This document shows positions 21,056 through 30,200 of a DNA stretch of 64,000 nucleotides, one piece after another (the first letter of the stretch is position 1; the number at the start of each line of letters is the position of its first letter). The DNA is taken from the NCBI GenBank assembly GCA_913064945.1, contig CAJYAN010000004.1, positions 112,001-176,000 of the forward strand. Reading direction: 5' to 3'. This stretch comes from an uncultured Gammaproteobacteria bacterium. GTDB taxonomy: Bacteria; Pseudomonadota; Gammaproteobacteria; UBA6429; Thiohalophilaceae. The notes beneath the pieces were generated by a model. That model made no database searches. It was not told where the DNA came from and saw only the letters and a program-made list of their open reading frames with translations. Position numbers and translations under genes: made by a program.

Positions 21056-23611
21056 ATGGGGCTGCTGGACGACTTACGACAACAAGCGGATGCAATTCGC
21101 GATAGTGAGGAGAAACAGAAGGCGCATCAGGCGCAGTTAGATGCCTGGTCCCAGGCCGAAGTACGTCCCAAGCTAACGCAAATTTATACCTATCTGGGTG
21201 AGCTGATATCTCACCTGAGCGTGGTAAAGCCGGTGACGCCTGTCGCCTATGCATTACAAGGTTTTGGTACCCTGGAAAAATTGACCCAGGGGAATTACCA
21301 GCTGACGACCGATCGACGTGAAGCGATGGGCCGCGTCACTCTGGCATTTAATTGTACCGGCCAGGGGGATGTCAGCTTCAATGTCGAGGGTAAACCGCAG
21401 GTCGAGCGACTGCGAGAATTTCTCCACCGTTGCAAGATACCGTTTACCAGTCGCGAATATCGCGATGATCGACATAATCTGGTGTCAGCCCTGTTTACCG
21501 TTGAGACCAAAGTCCCGGTGGCGTTTAATTTTGAGCTGTCGGAAGACAAGTCGACCATTAATCTCAGCATTCGGAATTTTGAAGGTCTGGGCACGCATTT
21601 ATATCGATTTCAACCCGAGCAGATTGACGAACAGTTCTTGGATCAAATGGGCCGTTATTTGTTGCGCGCGGATAACCATTTTGTGCGTTTGGAGATCTCG
21701 GACGATGAGCGGCAAAAATTACGTCAGCGCCTTTCAGGTGAGCATGAAGCGATCACGGTAGCCCCGGTGTCAACGGAGCTACCACCAGAAACGTTGAGCC
21801 GTGAAGCTATTGCACCGAAGGCGAAGGCGAAAGTAGTAAACAAGAAACCTGGTAAGGTGAGCGCCAGGAAGACGGCCGCTAAAAAAATGACGCCCCCCCC
21901 TTCAGCCGAAACAACGAGTTCGATCGACAGGACAATCGTGGAAAAGGTGTTGACGGAGAAGGCTAATACTACATCGAGCGCTCCTGCCGAACCGGTCGTG
22001 GCGAACTACAACCCGACAGGGATTCGTTTCGCCGAGCTTCCTACACCCTATAAAGAAGTGGATCGACAATTACTCAATGCCAAAAATTATCTGCTGGGAC
22101 TGGATGGTCTCGGTAACTACCCGGATCGTTTTTTTCAGACAGCCAATAGCATGTTATTGCTACTCAACCATACGATTCTAAAACCGGAGAAGCGTCTGGA
22201 GCTGGTGGAGGCCATGTTGGTGAAGGTCTACCCTTTGTTTGTTGCCATGTATGAACAATACCAGGCGCAGGAACACAGTCTGCCGGAAAATCGTATGCGG
22301 CGAACGGTCCTCACGGCGGCGGCCACGGCGGCCAGTCTATTCGCTATTGCCTACAAACAGGTGCTTGTTGCCATGCACCCTCTAGTGATGAACGCGTCAG
22401 CGGTCGCACAGGAAAAATTTGCCTTAAGTGGTTTTCGGGTTCTTGAATTAAGCCGAATTGAGCAACGACTTAAGGCTTTGCGTTACGAGAAACTTTCCCG
22501 GCAGGACTGGCTGGATATCAATAAAGTTTTCTTTATTCTCTATGACCTCAGGTTGGTGGACGTTAACCTGTGTTTGGCCGGGAAACTCGGTTTACCGGCG
22601 AGTCATGAACCTCATGCCACATTCGTAAGTAGTGGACGAAAGCTCGCCTTTTCATTACATCTGTTTGGCCTTTTTGAAGTCACTACCTGGCCAATGCGTT
22701 TTTTCAATATCCCGGATGCCTATCTGCTTTATCTGGATTATCCATTTAAAGTGTTAGCAGATCGTGGCAAGCCACTCCTGCCCGGCTGGATGCTGATTGC
22801 TGCACAACAGGATGGGCCGGCACAGTTATCGCGGCAACAAAATTATGCTGGGCAATCATTGCTTATTGAATACTCGGGTCTGTACAACACGCTGGTTGAG
22901 GAACATGAGCAGGTTGCCCGCCAGCAGTTTTTGCATGAAGACTCCAATGTCAATCTGAGTCCACCATTATTGACCCTGACCCCAGCAGAACGCATTCCTG
23001 TGCTGGAGTTAATGATTTTTAATTTACGTTTCCGTGAGCGCCATCAAAAACGTCATCACGTGACTGGACAGGAATATTTTCGTATTGGCTTTGGTTACCG
23101 TGAAAGTTTATGCGCCCTGGAGGATAATGATAAAAAGAAACTCTCAGGTATGATGCGTTGGCGGCTGGTAAATTTTAGTACCGGTGGTCTCCTGTTGACG
23201 GCAGAAGAGTCCGATACCCCCCCGATCAAGCTGGGACAACTGGTGTGCTTTGTGCCGGAGGATAACCGGCAGGAACCCCTGTTAGGATATATTTCGCGTT
23301 TACAGCGGGTACAGGGTTCTCGTGTTGAAATCGCCATTGTGCGTATTTCAAGTTACGCCGAGATGATAACGATACGTGACTTAGGCAAGTCAGAGGAGAA
23401 AGACTCGCTGCCTGCCTTGCTGATCCAGGATCTGGATAATGCCTGGAAGCTGGTAACACACCATAGCTATGCTTACATTAGCGGCACACCCTTACATATC
23501 TCGCGAATGAAGGGACCATTACTGCCAGCTCGGCTGGCAGATGTCTGGCTCAGAAAGAGTGAGTTTACGGTTTTTGAACTTAGTTCACCCGGTCTGGATA
23601 GTCGCGGCTAA
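21056..23611 (+). CDS. Large protein with C-terminal PilZ-like domain
   Basis: 851 residues, cytoplasmic (no signal or membrane helix). Residues 1-230 form a conserved-looking N-terminal domain. A Lys/Ala/Pro-rich linker follows (about 250-310), then a long helical region (about 320-640). Near the end, R662xxxR666 and N706FS708TGG711 match the two c-di-GMP contact motifs of PilZ domains, RxxxR and (D/N)xSxxG, although they are about 40 residues apart, wider than usual. A c-di-GMP effector is therefore a reasonable inference; the rest is unrecognised. Its last four bases overlap the end of convergent iscR. Confidence 0.8.
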   Translation: MGLLDDLRQQADAIRDSEEKQKAHQAQLDAWSQAEVRPKLTQIYTYLGELISHLSVVKPVTPVAYALQGFGTLEKLTQGNYQLTTDRREAMGRVTLAFNCTGQGDVSFNVEGKPQVERLREFLHRCKIPFTSREYRDDRHNLVSALFTVETKVPVAFNFELSEDKSTINLSIRNFEGLGTHLYRFQPEQIDEQFLDQMGRYLLRADNHFVRLEISDDERQKLRQRLSGEHEAITVAPVSTELPPETLSREAIAPKAKAKVVNKKPGKVSARKTAAKKMTPPPSAETTSSIDRTIVEKVLTEKANTTSSAPAEPVVANYNPTGIRFAELPTPYKEVDRQLLNAKNYLLGLDGLGNYPDRFFQTANSMLLLLNHTILKPEKRLELVEAMLVKVYPLFVAMYEQYQAQEHSLPENRMRRTVLTAAATAASLFAIAYKQVLVAMHPLVMNASAVAQEKFALSGFRVLELSRIEQRLKALRYEKLSRQDWLDINKVFFILYDLRLVDVNLCLAGKLGLPASHEPHATFVSSGRKLAFSLHLFGLFEVTTWPMRFFNIPDAYLLYLDYPFKVLADRGKPLLPGWMLIAAQQDGPAQLSRQQNYAGQSLLIEYSGLYNTLVEEHEQVARQQFLHEDSNVNLSPPLLTLTPAERIPVLELMIFNLRFRERHQKRHHVTGQEYFRIGFGYRESLCALEDNDKKKLSGMMRWRLVNFSTGGLLLTAEESDTPPIKLGQLVCFVPEDNRQEPLLGYISRLQRVQGSRVEIAIVRISSYAEMITIRDLGKSEEKDSLPALLIQDLDNAWKLVTHHSYAYISGTPLHISRMKGPLLPARLADVWLRKSEFTVFELSSPGLDSRG

Positions 23612-24048
23612 CCAGACATTGAACGTTTCTCGTGCCAGGACTGTACACTGGGGCGATTAATGTATTCATCCAGAGTAATACAGCTGAGGAAGTGGAGTAG
23701 ACGTTCGCTCAATTCCTCCCATAATTCATGAACCAGACAGGGGTTGCCGTTAGCACAGTCAACCCGCCCCTCGCAGTTTCGACTATCGATTTTTTCGTCA
23801 ACGGCCATAATAATCTCTGCCACGTTAATCTCATTGGCCGGGCGGCTTAATCGATAACCGCCGCGTGGACCACGTGTTCCATAGACAAGCTTATTCTGAC
23901 TCAGTTTGCGAAATAGTTGCTCCAGGTATGAATTGGAGATGCCCTGGGTTTGAGATATCTCAGCGAGCGAAACCGGTTGCCCAGTGTCCCGCATCGCCAA
24001 GTCCATCATTGCCGTGACGGCATAACGTCCTTTGGTGGAAAGTCGCAC
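23608..24048 (-). CDS. iscR: Rrf2-family regulator IscR
   Basis: Fe-S cluster-sensing transcription factor, 146 residues. It has the winged-helix start MRLSTKGRYAVTAMMDLA and GGYRLSRPANEI. The three cluster cysteines are C92, C98 and C104, the same positions as in E. coli IscR, so the 2Fe-2S form is expected. No iscSUA genes follow, which is unusual for IscR; the gene stands alone between the PilZ-like gene and nadC. Confidence 0.92.
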   Translation of the reverse strand: MRLSTKGRYAVTAMMDLAMRDTGQPVSLAEISQTQGISNSYLEQLFRKLSQNKLVYGTRGPRGGYRLSRPANEINVAEIIMAVDEKIDSRNCEGRVDCANGNPCLVHELWEELSERLLHFLSCITLDEYINRPSVQSWHEKRSMSG

Positions 24049-24268
24049 TTTTATATCCTTTTGCGTTTTCCGGGGAGGGGGGGATCACCGGGTTAGATCC
24101 GATAGATAACACAATACCAGTAAGATATATGTCAGTTTGCCCTGTAGGTCAATGATATCTGTCCTGATTCGACATATTGATGACGCTGTGTGCTAAATAC
24201 TGCCCAACGGCCGTTATTTTGCCCAGGAATTTTCTTACCTGGAGGGTGCTTGATGGGATGGAGTGGTC

Positions 24269-25108
24269 TCAGTCGAGAAGGCACAGGGAAAAATCGATTG
24301 CCTGCAGGTGTTTGGTGATGGCACCTGTGGAGATGAAGTCGACACCGGTGGCCGCAATCGTCGGCAGACGGGACAGCTCAATGCCCCCGGAGGCCTCCAG
24401 CTCCGCCCGGCCCTGCGTTAGTGCGACGGCCTTTTGCAGCATTTCAGTGTCCATATTATCCAGCAAAATTCGCTCCGCGCTGGCATCAATGGCCTGCTGT
24501 AGCTCTGACAGGGTTTCAACTTCCACCTCGATCCAGACATCGGGTTGCTTCTCGCGCGCCGTCTGGATGGCGGCCTTGATGCTACCGGCAGCAGTAATAT
24601 GGTTTTCCTTGATCAGGTAGGCATCATAGAGGCCCATACGGTGGTTGACCCCACCCCCGCAGCGGACGGCATATTTTTCAGCGAGACGTAAGCCGGGTAT
24701 GGTCTTGCGTGTATCCAGTAATTTACAGGAGGTCCCCGCGAGTTGCTGAACATAGTGTGTGGTTGTGGTTGCGATGCCGGAGAGCGTCTGTATAAAATTT
24801 AGTGCCGTGCGTTCACCGCTGAGAATGGGCCGGGCATCGCCTTTAATCGAGCAGATGCGATCATTCGTCTGTAGCCGGTCGCCATCACTAAAATACCAGT
24901 GAATTTCCACCTTCGAGTCGAGCTGGCGGAAGACCTCATTAAGCCATGGCTGACCACAAAGTATCGCGGCCTCACGACAGACGATAACACCTTGGACCTG
25001 CGTGTTGGCGGGTATCAACTCAGCCGTAATATCACCACTGCCAATATCTTCAGTCAGTGCCAGCTGTACCTGTTGTTGAATTGCCTGAGAAGAAGGTGGG
25101 CGTAACAT
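24269..25108 (-). CDS. nadC: Quinolinate phosphoribosyltransferase
   Basis: Converts quinolinate and PRPP to nicotinate mononucleotide in NAD synthesis. 279 residues with ALTEDIGSGDITAELI, GERTALNFIQTLSGIATTT, LDTRKTIPGLR and VRCGGGVNHRMGLYDAYLIKENH (cited in parts), and EASGGIELSRLP at the end. Length normal. The 220 bases between nadC and iscR show nothing clear. No nadA or nadB nearby. Confidence 0.95.
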   Translation of the reverse strand: MLRPPSSQAIQQQVQLALTEDIGSGDITAELIPANTQVQGVIVCREAAILCGQPWLNEVFRQLDSKVEIHWYFSDGDRLQTNDRICSIKGDARPILSGERTALNFIQTLSGIATTTTHYVQQLAGTSCKLLDTRKTIPGLRLAEKYAVRCGGGVNHRMGLYDAYLIKENHITAAGSIKAAIQTAREKQPDVWIEVEVETLSELQQAIDASAERILLDNMDTEMLQKAVALTQGRAELEASGGIELSRLPTIAATGVDFISTGAITKHLQAIDFSLCLLD

Positions 25109-25241
25109 GTGGTGACTCGTTTGATTAATCCGGGGCGCCTATTTTGAAGCAGTCGATATAGATTCGCAATGCACAGGATGGTTTGCAAGTCTCTAAACGG
25201 ACAGGTAATGTGGATACCTCCTGACACGCGAGCGAGCGGTT

Positions 25242-25976
25242 TTGTATAGACAATTGCAGCAATTGTTTCAGATGTTTGGTGATAGTGTCCGTGACCTGTT
25301 GCCGATCATTGTTGTCATTACCTTTTTCCAATTGGTTATTCTGAAACAACCGATTCCTGATCTGGGTGGAATTCTGGTCGGTGCTGTGTTTGTCATTCTA
25401 GGCTTGGCAATTTTTATTCGTGGCCTTAACCTGGCGCTCTTCCCTCTGGGCGAAGCCCTGGCGTATGATTTTGCTCGTAAAGGCAGCGTCCTGTGGCTAT
25501 TGTTATTTGCCTTTGCCCTGGGATTTGGGACGACCATTGCAGAACCGGCACTCATCGCGGTTGCCGATAAAGCCGCCGAAGTGGCCTCACTGGGCGGCAT
25601 GATTAAAGGTGATCTGGCCGCACGCCAGGCCTATGCTACAGGACTGCGCTATACCGTGGCCTTTTCAGTGGGCATTGCAATTGTCATTGGAGTGTTGCGC
25701 ATTTTACGCGGTTGGTCCATACAGGTTGTCATTATCGGCGGATATATTGGCGTAATGATTATGACGGCCTTTGCGCCGAAAGAAATTATTGGCATCGCCT
25801 ATGACTCAGGTGGGGTAACGACCTCGACCATTACAGTGCCGTTGGTGACAGCCCTGGGTGTAGGTTTGGCCTCGAGTATCAAAGGACGCAACGCCATGAC
25901 GGATGGTTTTGGTCTGATTGCACTGGCCTCACTCACACCGATGATGTTTGTCATGGCCTATGGGATGTTCTTCTAA
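25242..25976 (+). CDS. DUF1538 family membrane protein (first copy)
   Basis: About 244 residues, seven or so hydrophobic helices, with the family hallmarks [15 protein letters not shown] and [24 protein letters not shown]1538 proteins are uncharacterised integral membrane proteins, presumably transporters. The first Met codon is TTG at 25242; ATG 25272 is an alternative. It overlaps the second copy by one base (TAATG). PII-like and CBS genes follow, which suggests a nucleotide-regulated transporter of two unlike halves (inference). Confidence 0.88.
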   Translation: MYRQLQQLFQMFGDSVRDLLPIIVVITFFQLVILKQPIPDLGGILVGAVFVILGLAIFIRGLNLALFPLGEALAYDFARKGSVLWLLLFAFALGFGTTIAEPALIAVADKAAEVASLGGMIKGDLAARQAYATGLRYTVAFSVGIAIVIGVLRILRGWSIQVVIIGGYIGVMIMTAFAPKEIIGIAYDSGGVTTSTITVPLVTALGVGLASSIKGRNAMTDGFGLIALASLTPMMFVMAYGMFF

Positions 25977-26755
25977 TGGATTTTTTTCTCCACACGTTGG
26001 ATGTTTTACTCTCGACCCTGCGTGATGTGATCCCAATCGTGGTGATTATTTTTGGCTTTCAATGGCTGGTCATTCGTCGACCAATACATAATCCGAAACA
26101 GGTCTTGCTTGGACTGATCTATGTGGTGATTGGTCTGGCTTTATTTCTGGTGGGTTTGCAGGAAGCGCTCTTTCCACTGGGTGAAGTAATGGCTAAGCAA
26201 CTCACCGACCCAGGTTTTATTTATGGCGGTGCCGTCGCCGGGCTAACGGCCATACACTGGCAGGATTACTTCTGGGTCTACCTGTTTGCTGCCACGATTG
26301 GTTTTGCGACCACAATCGCCGAGCCTTCGCTTATTGCCGTTGCCATCAAAGCCAACGAAGTTTCCGCCGGTGCCATTGGTGTTTGGGGTCTGCGAATTGC
26401 CGTGGCCATCGGTGTCGCGTTCGGTATTTCACTGGGGGCTTATCGCATTATTAGCGGAACACCGTTGCAGTACTATATTATTTCGGGTTATGTATTTGTG
26501 GTCATCCAGACCCTGTATGCGCCAAAGAATATTATAGCGCTGGCGTATGATTCCGGTGGCGTGACGACTTCGACGGTGACCGTACCGCTGGTGACGGCGC
26601 TTGGACTGGGGTTAGCTGAAACGGTACCGGGACGTAGTCCACTGATGGATGGTTTCGGCCTGATTGCCTTCGCCAGTCTCTTTCCGATCATCACAGTGAT
26701 GGGCTATGCACAACTCAGCCACTGGCGCGCCCTGCGCTCACGAACCCGCACGTAA
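25976..26755 (+). CDS. DUF1538 family membrane protein (second copy)
   Basis: 259 residues, paralogous to the preceding gene: it repeats GFATTIAEPSLIAVAIKA and [21 protein letters not shown]. The shared AEPxLIAVA and SGGVTTST segments look like re-entrant or substrate-site loops. The N-terminus also repeats the [16 protein letters not shown] pattern. The one-base stop/start overlap with the first copy implies coupled translation and probably a heterodimer. No function is established. Confidence 0.9.
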   Translation: MDFFLHTLDVLLSTLRDVIPIVVIIFGFQWLVIRRPIHNPKQVLLGLIYVVIGLALFLVGLQEALFPLGEVMAKQLTDPGFIYGGAVAGLTAIHWQDYFWVYLFAATIGFATTIAEPSLIAVAIKANEVSAGAIGVWGLRIAVAIGVAFGISLGAYRIISGTPLQYYIISGYVFVVIQTLYAPKNIIALAYDSGGVTTSTVTVPLVTALGLGLAETVPGRSPLMDGFGLIAFASLFPIITVMGYAQLSHWRALRSRTRT

Positions 26756-26772
26756 TCCTAAGGAGATTAAAT

Positions 26773-27123
26773 ATGCACTTTAAATTAATTATTGCCCTGG
26801 TAGAGGATGACAAGACCGATGCGGTAATGACGGCAGCGCGCGAGGAAGGGGCAACGGGGGCTACCGTCATCTCGCATGCGCGGGGCGAAGGCTTGCAAAA
26901 AAGCAAGACCTTTTTTGGTCTGACACTGGAGACACAGCGAGATATGTTGCTATTTTTAGTTGAGGAACACTTGTGCCGAAAAATCTTAGAGAAGATTGCT
27001 CATGCGGGTGAATTTGATATCAAACCCGGCACTGGCATTGCTTTCCAGATTGATGTTGAAGATGCCGTTGGAGTGGCGCATCAGGTACAGAGTCTAACCG
27101 GGGTTGTGGAGGAAGAATTATGA
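26773..27123 (+). CDS. P-II family (GlnB-like) regulatory protein
   Basis: 116 residues with the ferredoxin-like PII fold: MHFKLIIALVEDDKTDAVMTAAREEGATGATV, then a T-loop region around RGEGLQKSKTFFG, and a C-terminal GTGIAFQIDVEDAVGV (quoted in pieces). It differs from GlnB/GlnK in the T-loop and lacks the uridylylated tyrosine context. PII proteins commonly sense adenine nucleotides and gate a partner, often a transporter. The neighbours suggest that the DUF1538 pair is the partner. Confidence 0.85.
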   Translation: MHFKLIIALVEDDKTDAVMTAAREEGATGATVISHARGEGLQKSKTFFGLTLETQRDMLLFLVEEHLCRKILEKIAHAGEFDIKPGTGIAFQIDVEDAVGVAHQVQSLTGVVEEEL

Positions 27124-27518
27124 CAGAGAGAAAAATTACGCGTGTACGGGATGTGATGAAACCGCTTTTCGATATTGTCGATGGCATGGTGACGGTAGCG
27201 GATGCGTTGGCCAGGATGCAATATGTTGAAACGAAATGTCTTATTGTCGATAAGCGTCATGACGATGATGAATATGGAATCGTCCTGTTATCAGATATTG
27301 CCCGACATGTGCTGGCAAATGACCGTGCGCCAGAGCGAGTGAATATCTACGAGGTTATGTCAAAGCCGGTAGTTACTGTTGATCCACAGATGGATATTCG
27401 TTACTGCGCGCGTTTGTTTGACAGGCTCAGTTTGTCTCGTGCCCCGGTAGTTGAAAATGGCAAGGTGATCGGTATTATCAGTTTTACTGATATGGTCCTG
27501 AAAGGAATGCTAAGCTAA
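27120..27518 (+). CDS. Tandem CBS-domain protein
   Basis: 132 residues made almost wholly of two CBS domains (about 8-65 and 75-132), with ITRVRDVMKPLF, YGIVLLSDIARHVL, NIYEVMSKPVVTV and VIGIISFTDMVLKG. CBS pairs usually bind adenine nucleotides. It overlaps the PII-like gene by four bases (ATGA). Together with PII, this gives the DUF1538 transporter candidates two nucleotide-sensing partners. Confidence 0.9.
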   Translation: MTERKITRVRDVMKPLFDIVDGMVTVADALARMQYVETKCLIVDKRHDDDEYGIVLLSDIARHVLANDRAPERVNIYEVMSKPVVTVDPQMDIRYCARLFDRLSLSRAPVVENGKVIGIISFTDMVLKGMLS

Positions 27519-27535
27519 ATCACGGTAACTGTACT

Positions 27536-27919
27536 ATGAGTAATGCAGGAGACAATAATCTTATTAGTAGCCATCGACGTTTTATCCGTAAACTCGATGA
27601 TGAAAATTTTTATACACAGCTGGCAAACACAGCAGGACTGAGTGTGGTTTTTTTTACCAGCCAGGGCTGTGCCAGCTGTCGCCGTTGGCAAGAACTGTTT
27701 CGTGAGTTTTTAACCTGTTATGCTGATGTACAGATTTTTGCTGTCGATGCCCAGACGAGCATGGCATTGACGCGTGCCTACGAGGTATTTCACCTGCCGA
27801 GTCTATTCCTCTTTATTGATGGACAGTACCATCGTCCATTACAGCCTCACGCCAGTGTTGCCAGTCTGCGGGCGGCGATCGATGACGCCAGGATGTTGCG
27901 CGCCGAGGATGAGCCCTGA
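27536..27919 (+). CDS. Thioredoxin-fold protein with CASC motif
   Basis: 127 residues, no signal peptide. The thioredoxin fold has active-site-like C45-A-S-C48 in TSQGCASCRRWQELF, and cis-Pro context HLPSLFLFIDG. It is cytoplasmic and probably a thiol-disulfide or redox partner protein. It follows the CBS gene by 17 bases and overlaps ampD by one base. Specific substrate unknown. Confidence 0.85.
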   Translation: MSNAGDNNLISSHRRFIRKLDDENFYTQLANTAGLSVVFFTSQGCASCRRWQELFREFLTCYADVQIFAVDAQTSMALTRAYEVFHLPSLFLFIDGQYHRPLQPHASVASLRAAIDDARMLRAEDEP

Positions 27920-28470
27920 TGCAGATTAAGTCGGATGGCTGGATAACAGGGGTAAAGCAGTGCGCGTCACCCAATGCCGATGAACGGCCTCTTGAGTCGG
28001 CGATTGACCTGCTGGTGATTCACAACATCAGTCTGCCACCGGGGGAGTTTGGGGGACCCTATATTGAACAACTATTTTGTAATCAGCTTGACCCGGAGGC
28101 GCACTCCTATTTCAGAGGCATTGCTCATTTGAAGGTATCTTCCCATCTGTTGATTCGACGTGATGGTGAAATTATTCAGTTTGTGCCCCTTAACCGCCGT
28201 GCCTGGCATGCCGGTGAGTCCAGTTTCTGCGGCCAGTCATGTTGTAATGATTTTTCGATTGGTATCGAGCTGGAAGGCACGGATGAACAGCCTTTTAGTG
28301 AGGCACAGTATACCGCGCTGGCGGATATCAGTCGGCTTATTCTACAGACCTATCCGGGGATCACTCGCGAACGCATTACCGGGCATAGCGATATCGCGCC
28401 GGGGCGTAAGACAGACCCGGGGCAGGCCTTTGACTGGACACGTTATCGACAAAATCTCTCATTTAGCTAG
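27919..28470 (+). CDS. ampD: 1,6-anhydro-N-acetylmuramoyl-L-alanine amidase AmpD
   Basis: Cytoplasmic zinc amidase of cell-wall recycling, whose substrate level controls AmpR-type beta-lactamase regulation where AmpR exists. 183 residues. The amidase_2 motifs are LVIHNISLPPGEFGG, VSSHLLIRRDGEI and RITGHSDIAPGRKTDPG, giving the three zinc ligands. The ATG overlaps the previous stop. ampE follows 44 bases on. Confidence 0.95.
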   Translation: MQIKSDGWITGVKQCASPNADERPLESAIDLLVIHNISLPPGEFGGPYIEQLFCNQLDPEAHSYFRGIAHLKVSSHLLIRRDGEIIQFVPLNRRAWHAGESSFCGQSCCNDFSIGIELEGTDEQPFSEAQYTALADISRLILQTYPGITRERITGHSDIAPGRKTDPGQAFDWTRYRQNLSFS

Positions 28471-28514
28471 TCTTGGGCTTGCAAGCGGCATCTATTAAAT
28501 AGAAACTTGTCACT

Positions 28515-29396
28515 ATGAGTCTAATTGCAATTCTATTAAGTCTGTTTGCCGAAAACTACTGGCATGGCCTCGAGCGCTGGCGCCACTACGATTGGTTCAA
28601 TCGTTATGTTACGGCCTTGCTACCCTGGCTGGAAAAGCCACACATTCCTCAGGGACCGGTCACCGTGCTTGCCCTCATGCTGCCACCCATCTTGCTTGTC
28701 TGGTTGTCAGGCGTGATGTTGGCGGGCATCTGGAGTGGGTTTGGCTATCTTTTCGGCATTGCCGTGCTTATTTTTTGCCTTGGACCACAGGACTTAAATC
28801 GACAGGTTCAGCAATATTTGCACGCTGTCGAGAATGAAGATGAGGTCGAGGCCAAACGGCTGGCCTGTGAAATTCTAGGTGATGTCTGTGATGACAGCGA
28901 TGCCCCCATGCAAATTGCTGAGAACTTGCGTGAGGCGCTCCTGACCCAAATCGTCGATCGGATACTGGGTGTATTTTTCTGGTTTGTTGTACTGGGTCCC
29001 GTCGGTGCTATTTTGTTCCGGGCCGCACAGTTATTGCAACAAACGGGTCGTCACGGTAGTGATGTGTTTGCCAGCGCGACACAACGCTTGTATGCGATCG
29101 TCTACTGGCTACCGGCCCGGCTGTGCGTGCTTGGTTATGCACTGGCCGGTAATTTTGTCGATACCATGAGTTACTGGATTTCGCCAGCCGACCTCTGGCG
29201 ACGCGAAAGCCGCGACTTGCTGCTAGTCAGTGGTGTGGGTTCGTTGCGCCAGGATATGCGTGTCACTACTGAAAAATGGCTGGATGGACAGGATATCACC
29301 ATTGGTGTTTCACACGCCCTGGCACTGGTAAAACGCACCGTGATTGTCTGGCTGGTGGTGTTGGCGTTGCTTACTCTGGCCGGTTGGCTGTTATAA
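28515..29396 (+). CDS. ampE: AmpE membrane protein
   Basis: Inner-membrane partner of ampD, 293 residues with four or five hydrophobic segments. The AmpE start SLIAILLSLFAENYWHGLERW and the EILGDVC region are clear. It belongs to the same broad family as CbiB/CobD: its segment FFWFVVLGPVGAILFRAAQLL is matched by the CbiB homologue two genes on. Exact function in recycling is not settled. Confidence 0.9.
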   Translation: MSLIAILLSLFAENYWHGLERWRHYDWFNRYVTALLPWLEKPHIPQGPVTVLALMLPPILLVWLSGVMLAGIWSGFGYLFGIAVLIFCLGPQDLNRQVQQYLHAVENEDEVEAKRLACEILGDVCDDSDAPMQIAENLREALLTQIVDRILGVFFWFVVLGPVGAILFRAAQLLQQTGRHGSDVFASATQRLYAIVYWLPARLCVLGYALAGNFVDTMSYWISPADLWRRESRDLLLVSGVGSLRQDMRVTTEKWLDGQDITIGVSHALALVKRTVIVWLVVLALLTLAGWLL

Positions 29397-29457
29397 ACTT
29401 CTCAGCATAGTGGCACTTGTCGAGACGAGGGCTTTTACTTAAACAGGTAGACAAGTC

Positions 29458-30069
29458 GTGTCCTCAATGATCAAGACCTATATTGACCTGCTGCGTCATG
29501 GTGAGCCAGTCGGCGGTAAACGTTTTCGCGGATCTACCGATGACCCGTTAAGTGAAACAGGTTGGCAGCAGATGCGGACCTCGCTTGGTAACAAGGTCGG
29601 TTGGGATATTGTTGTTTCGTCGCCATTAAAGCGTTGTGCCGAATTTGCGACGGAGACTGCCGGAAAACACCGGCTGAAGCTGCAAATCATACCCGGCCTG
29701 TCCGAGTTGGAATTTGGCTTATGGGAAGGTATGACTCCGACAGAGGTCGAACAACAATATCCCGGCGACCTGCAGCAGTTTTATGCTGATGCCTCTGTCT
29801 TTACAGCACCTGGCGGCGAGTCTATGTCAGTATTCTACACTCGGGTTATTCAGGCATGGCAGAATATTTTACAGACATATCGCGGGCAGAAGATTTTGCT
29901 GGTTGCTCATGGCGGTGTAAATCGAGTCATTCTACAACACATACTTAATTTTCCCCCGCAGAATATGTTCCGTATCCAGATGGGTTTTGCGGCGCGGGTC
30001 AGCCTGCAGGTGACCGATGACGGTAAGCAGCTCTGGCCACAGGTCAATGCGATTACGGAGGGTTTTTAA
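29458..30069 (+). CDS. cobC: Histidine phosphatase, CobC-like (alpha-ribazole phosphatase)
   Basis: 203 residues, phosphoglycerate-mutase superfamily. The catalytic LRHGEP is at the N-terminus, followed by LSELEFGLWEGMT and LVAHGGVNRVIL with the second catalytic His. CobC removes phosphate from alpha-ribazole phosphate in the lower cobalamin loop. The assignment to CobC rests on the adjacent CbiB homologue and the short length; another phosphatase role is possible. GTG 29458 or ATG 29467 could start it. Confidence 0.75.
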   Translation: MSSMIKTYIDLLRHGEPVGGKRFRGSTDDPLSETGWQQMRTSLGNKVGWDIVVSSPLKRCAEFATETAGKHRLKLQIIPGLSELEFGLWEGMTPTEVEQQYPGDLQQFYADASVFTAPGGESMSVFYTRVIQAWQNILQTYRGQKILLVAHGGVNRVILQHILNFPPQNMFRIQMGFAARVSLQVTDDGKQLWPQVNAITEGF

Positions 30070-30200
30070 AGGCAGCAACAGAAGGCATGAGTGTGACAGC
30101 GTTGACGGGTGGCGGCCTGTACAGAATGCGATATGCTTATGTCGATCGATGTGTGAGTCTTATTGCTTATCGCGGATTCAGGCATAAAAGGGATACCCTC

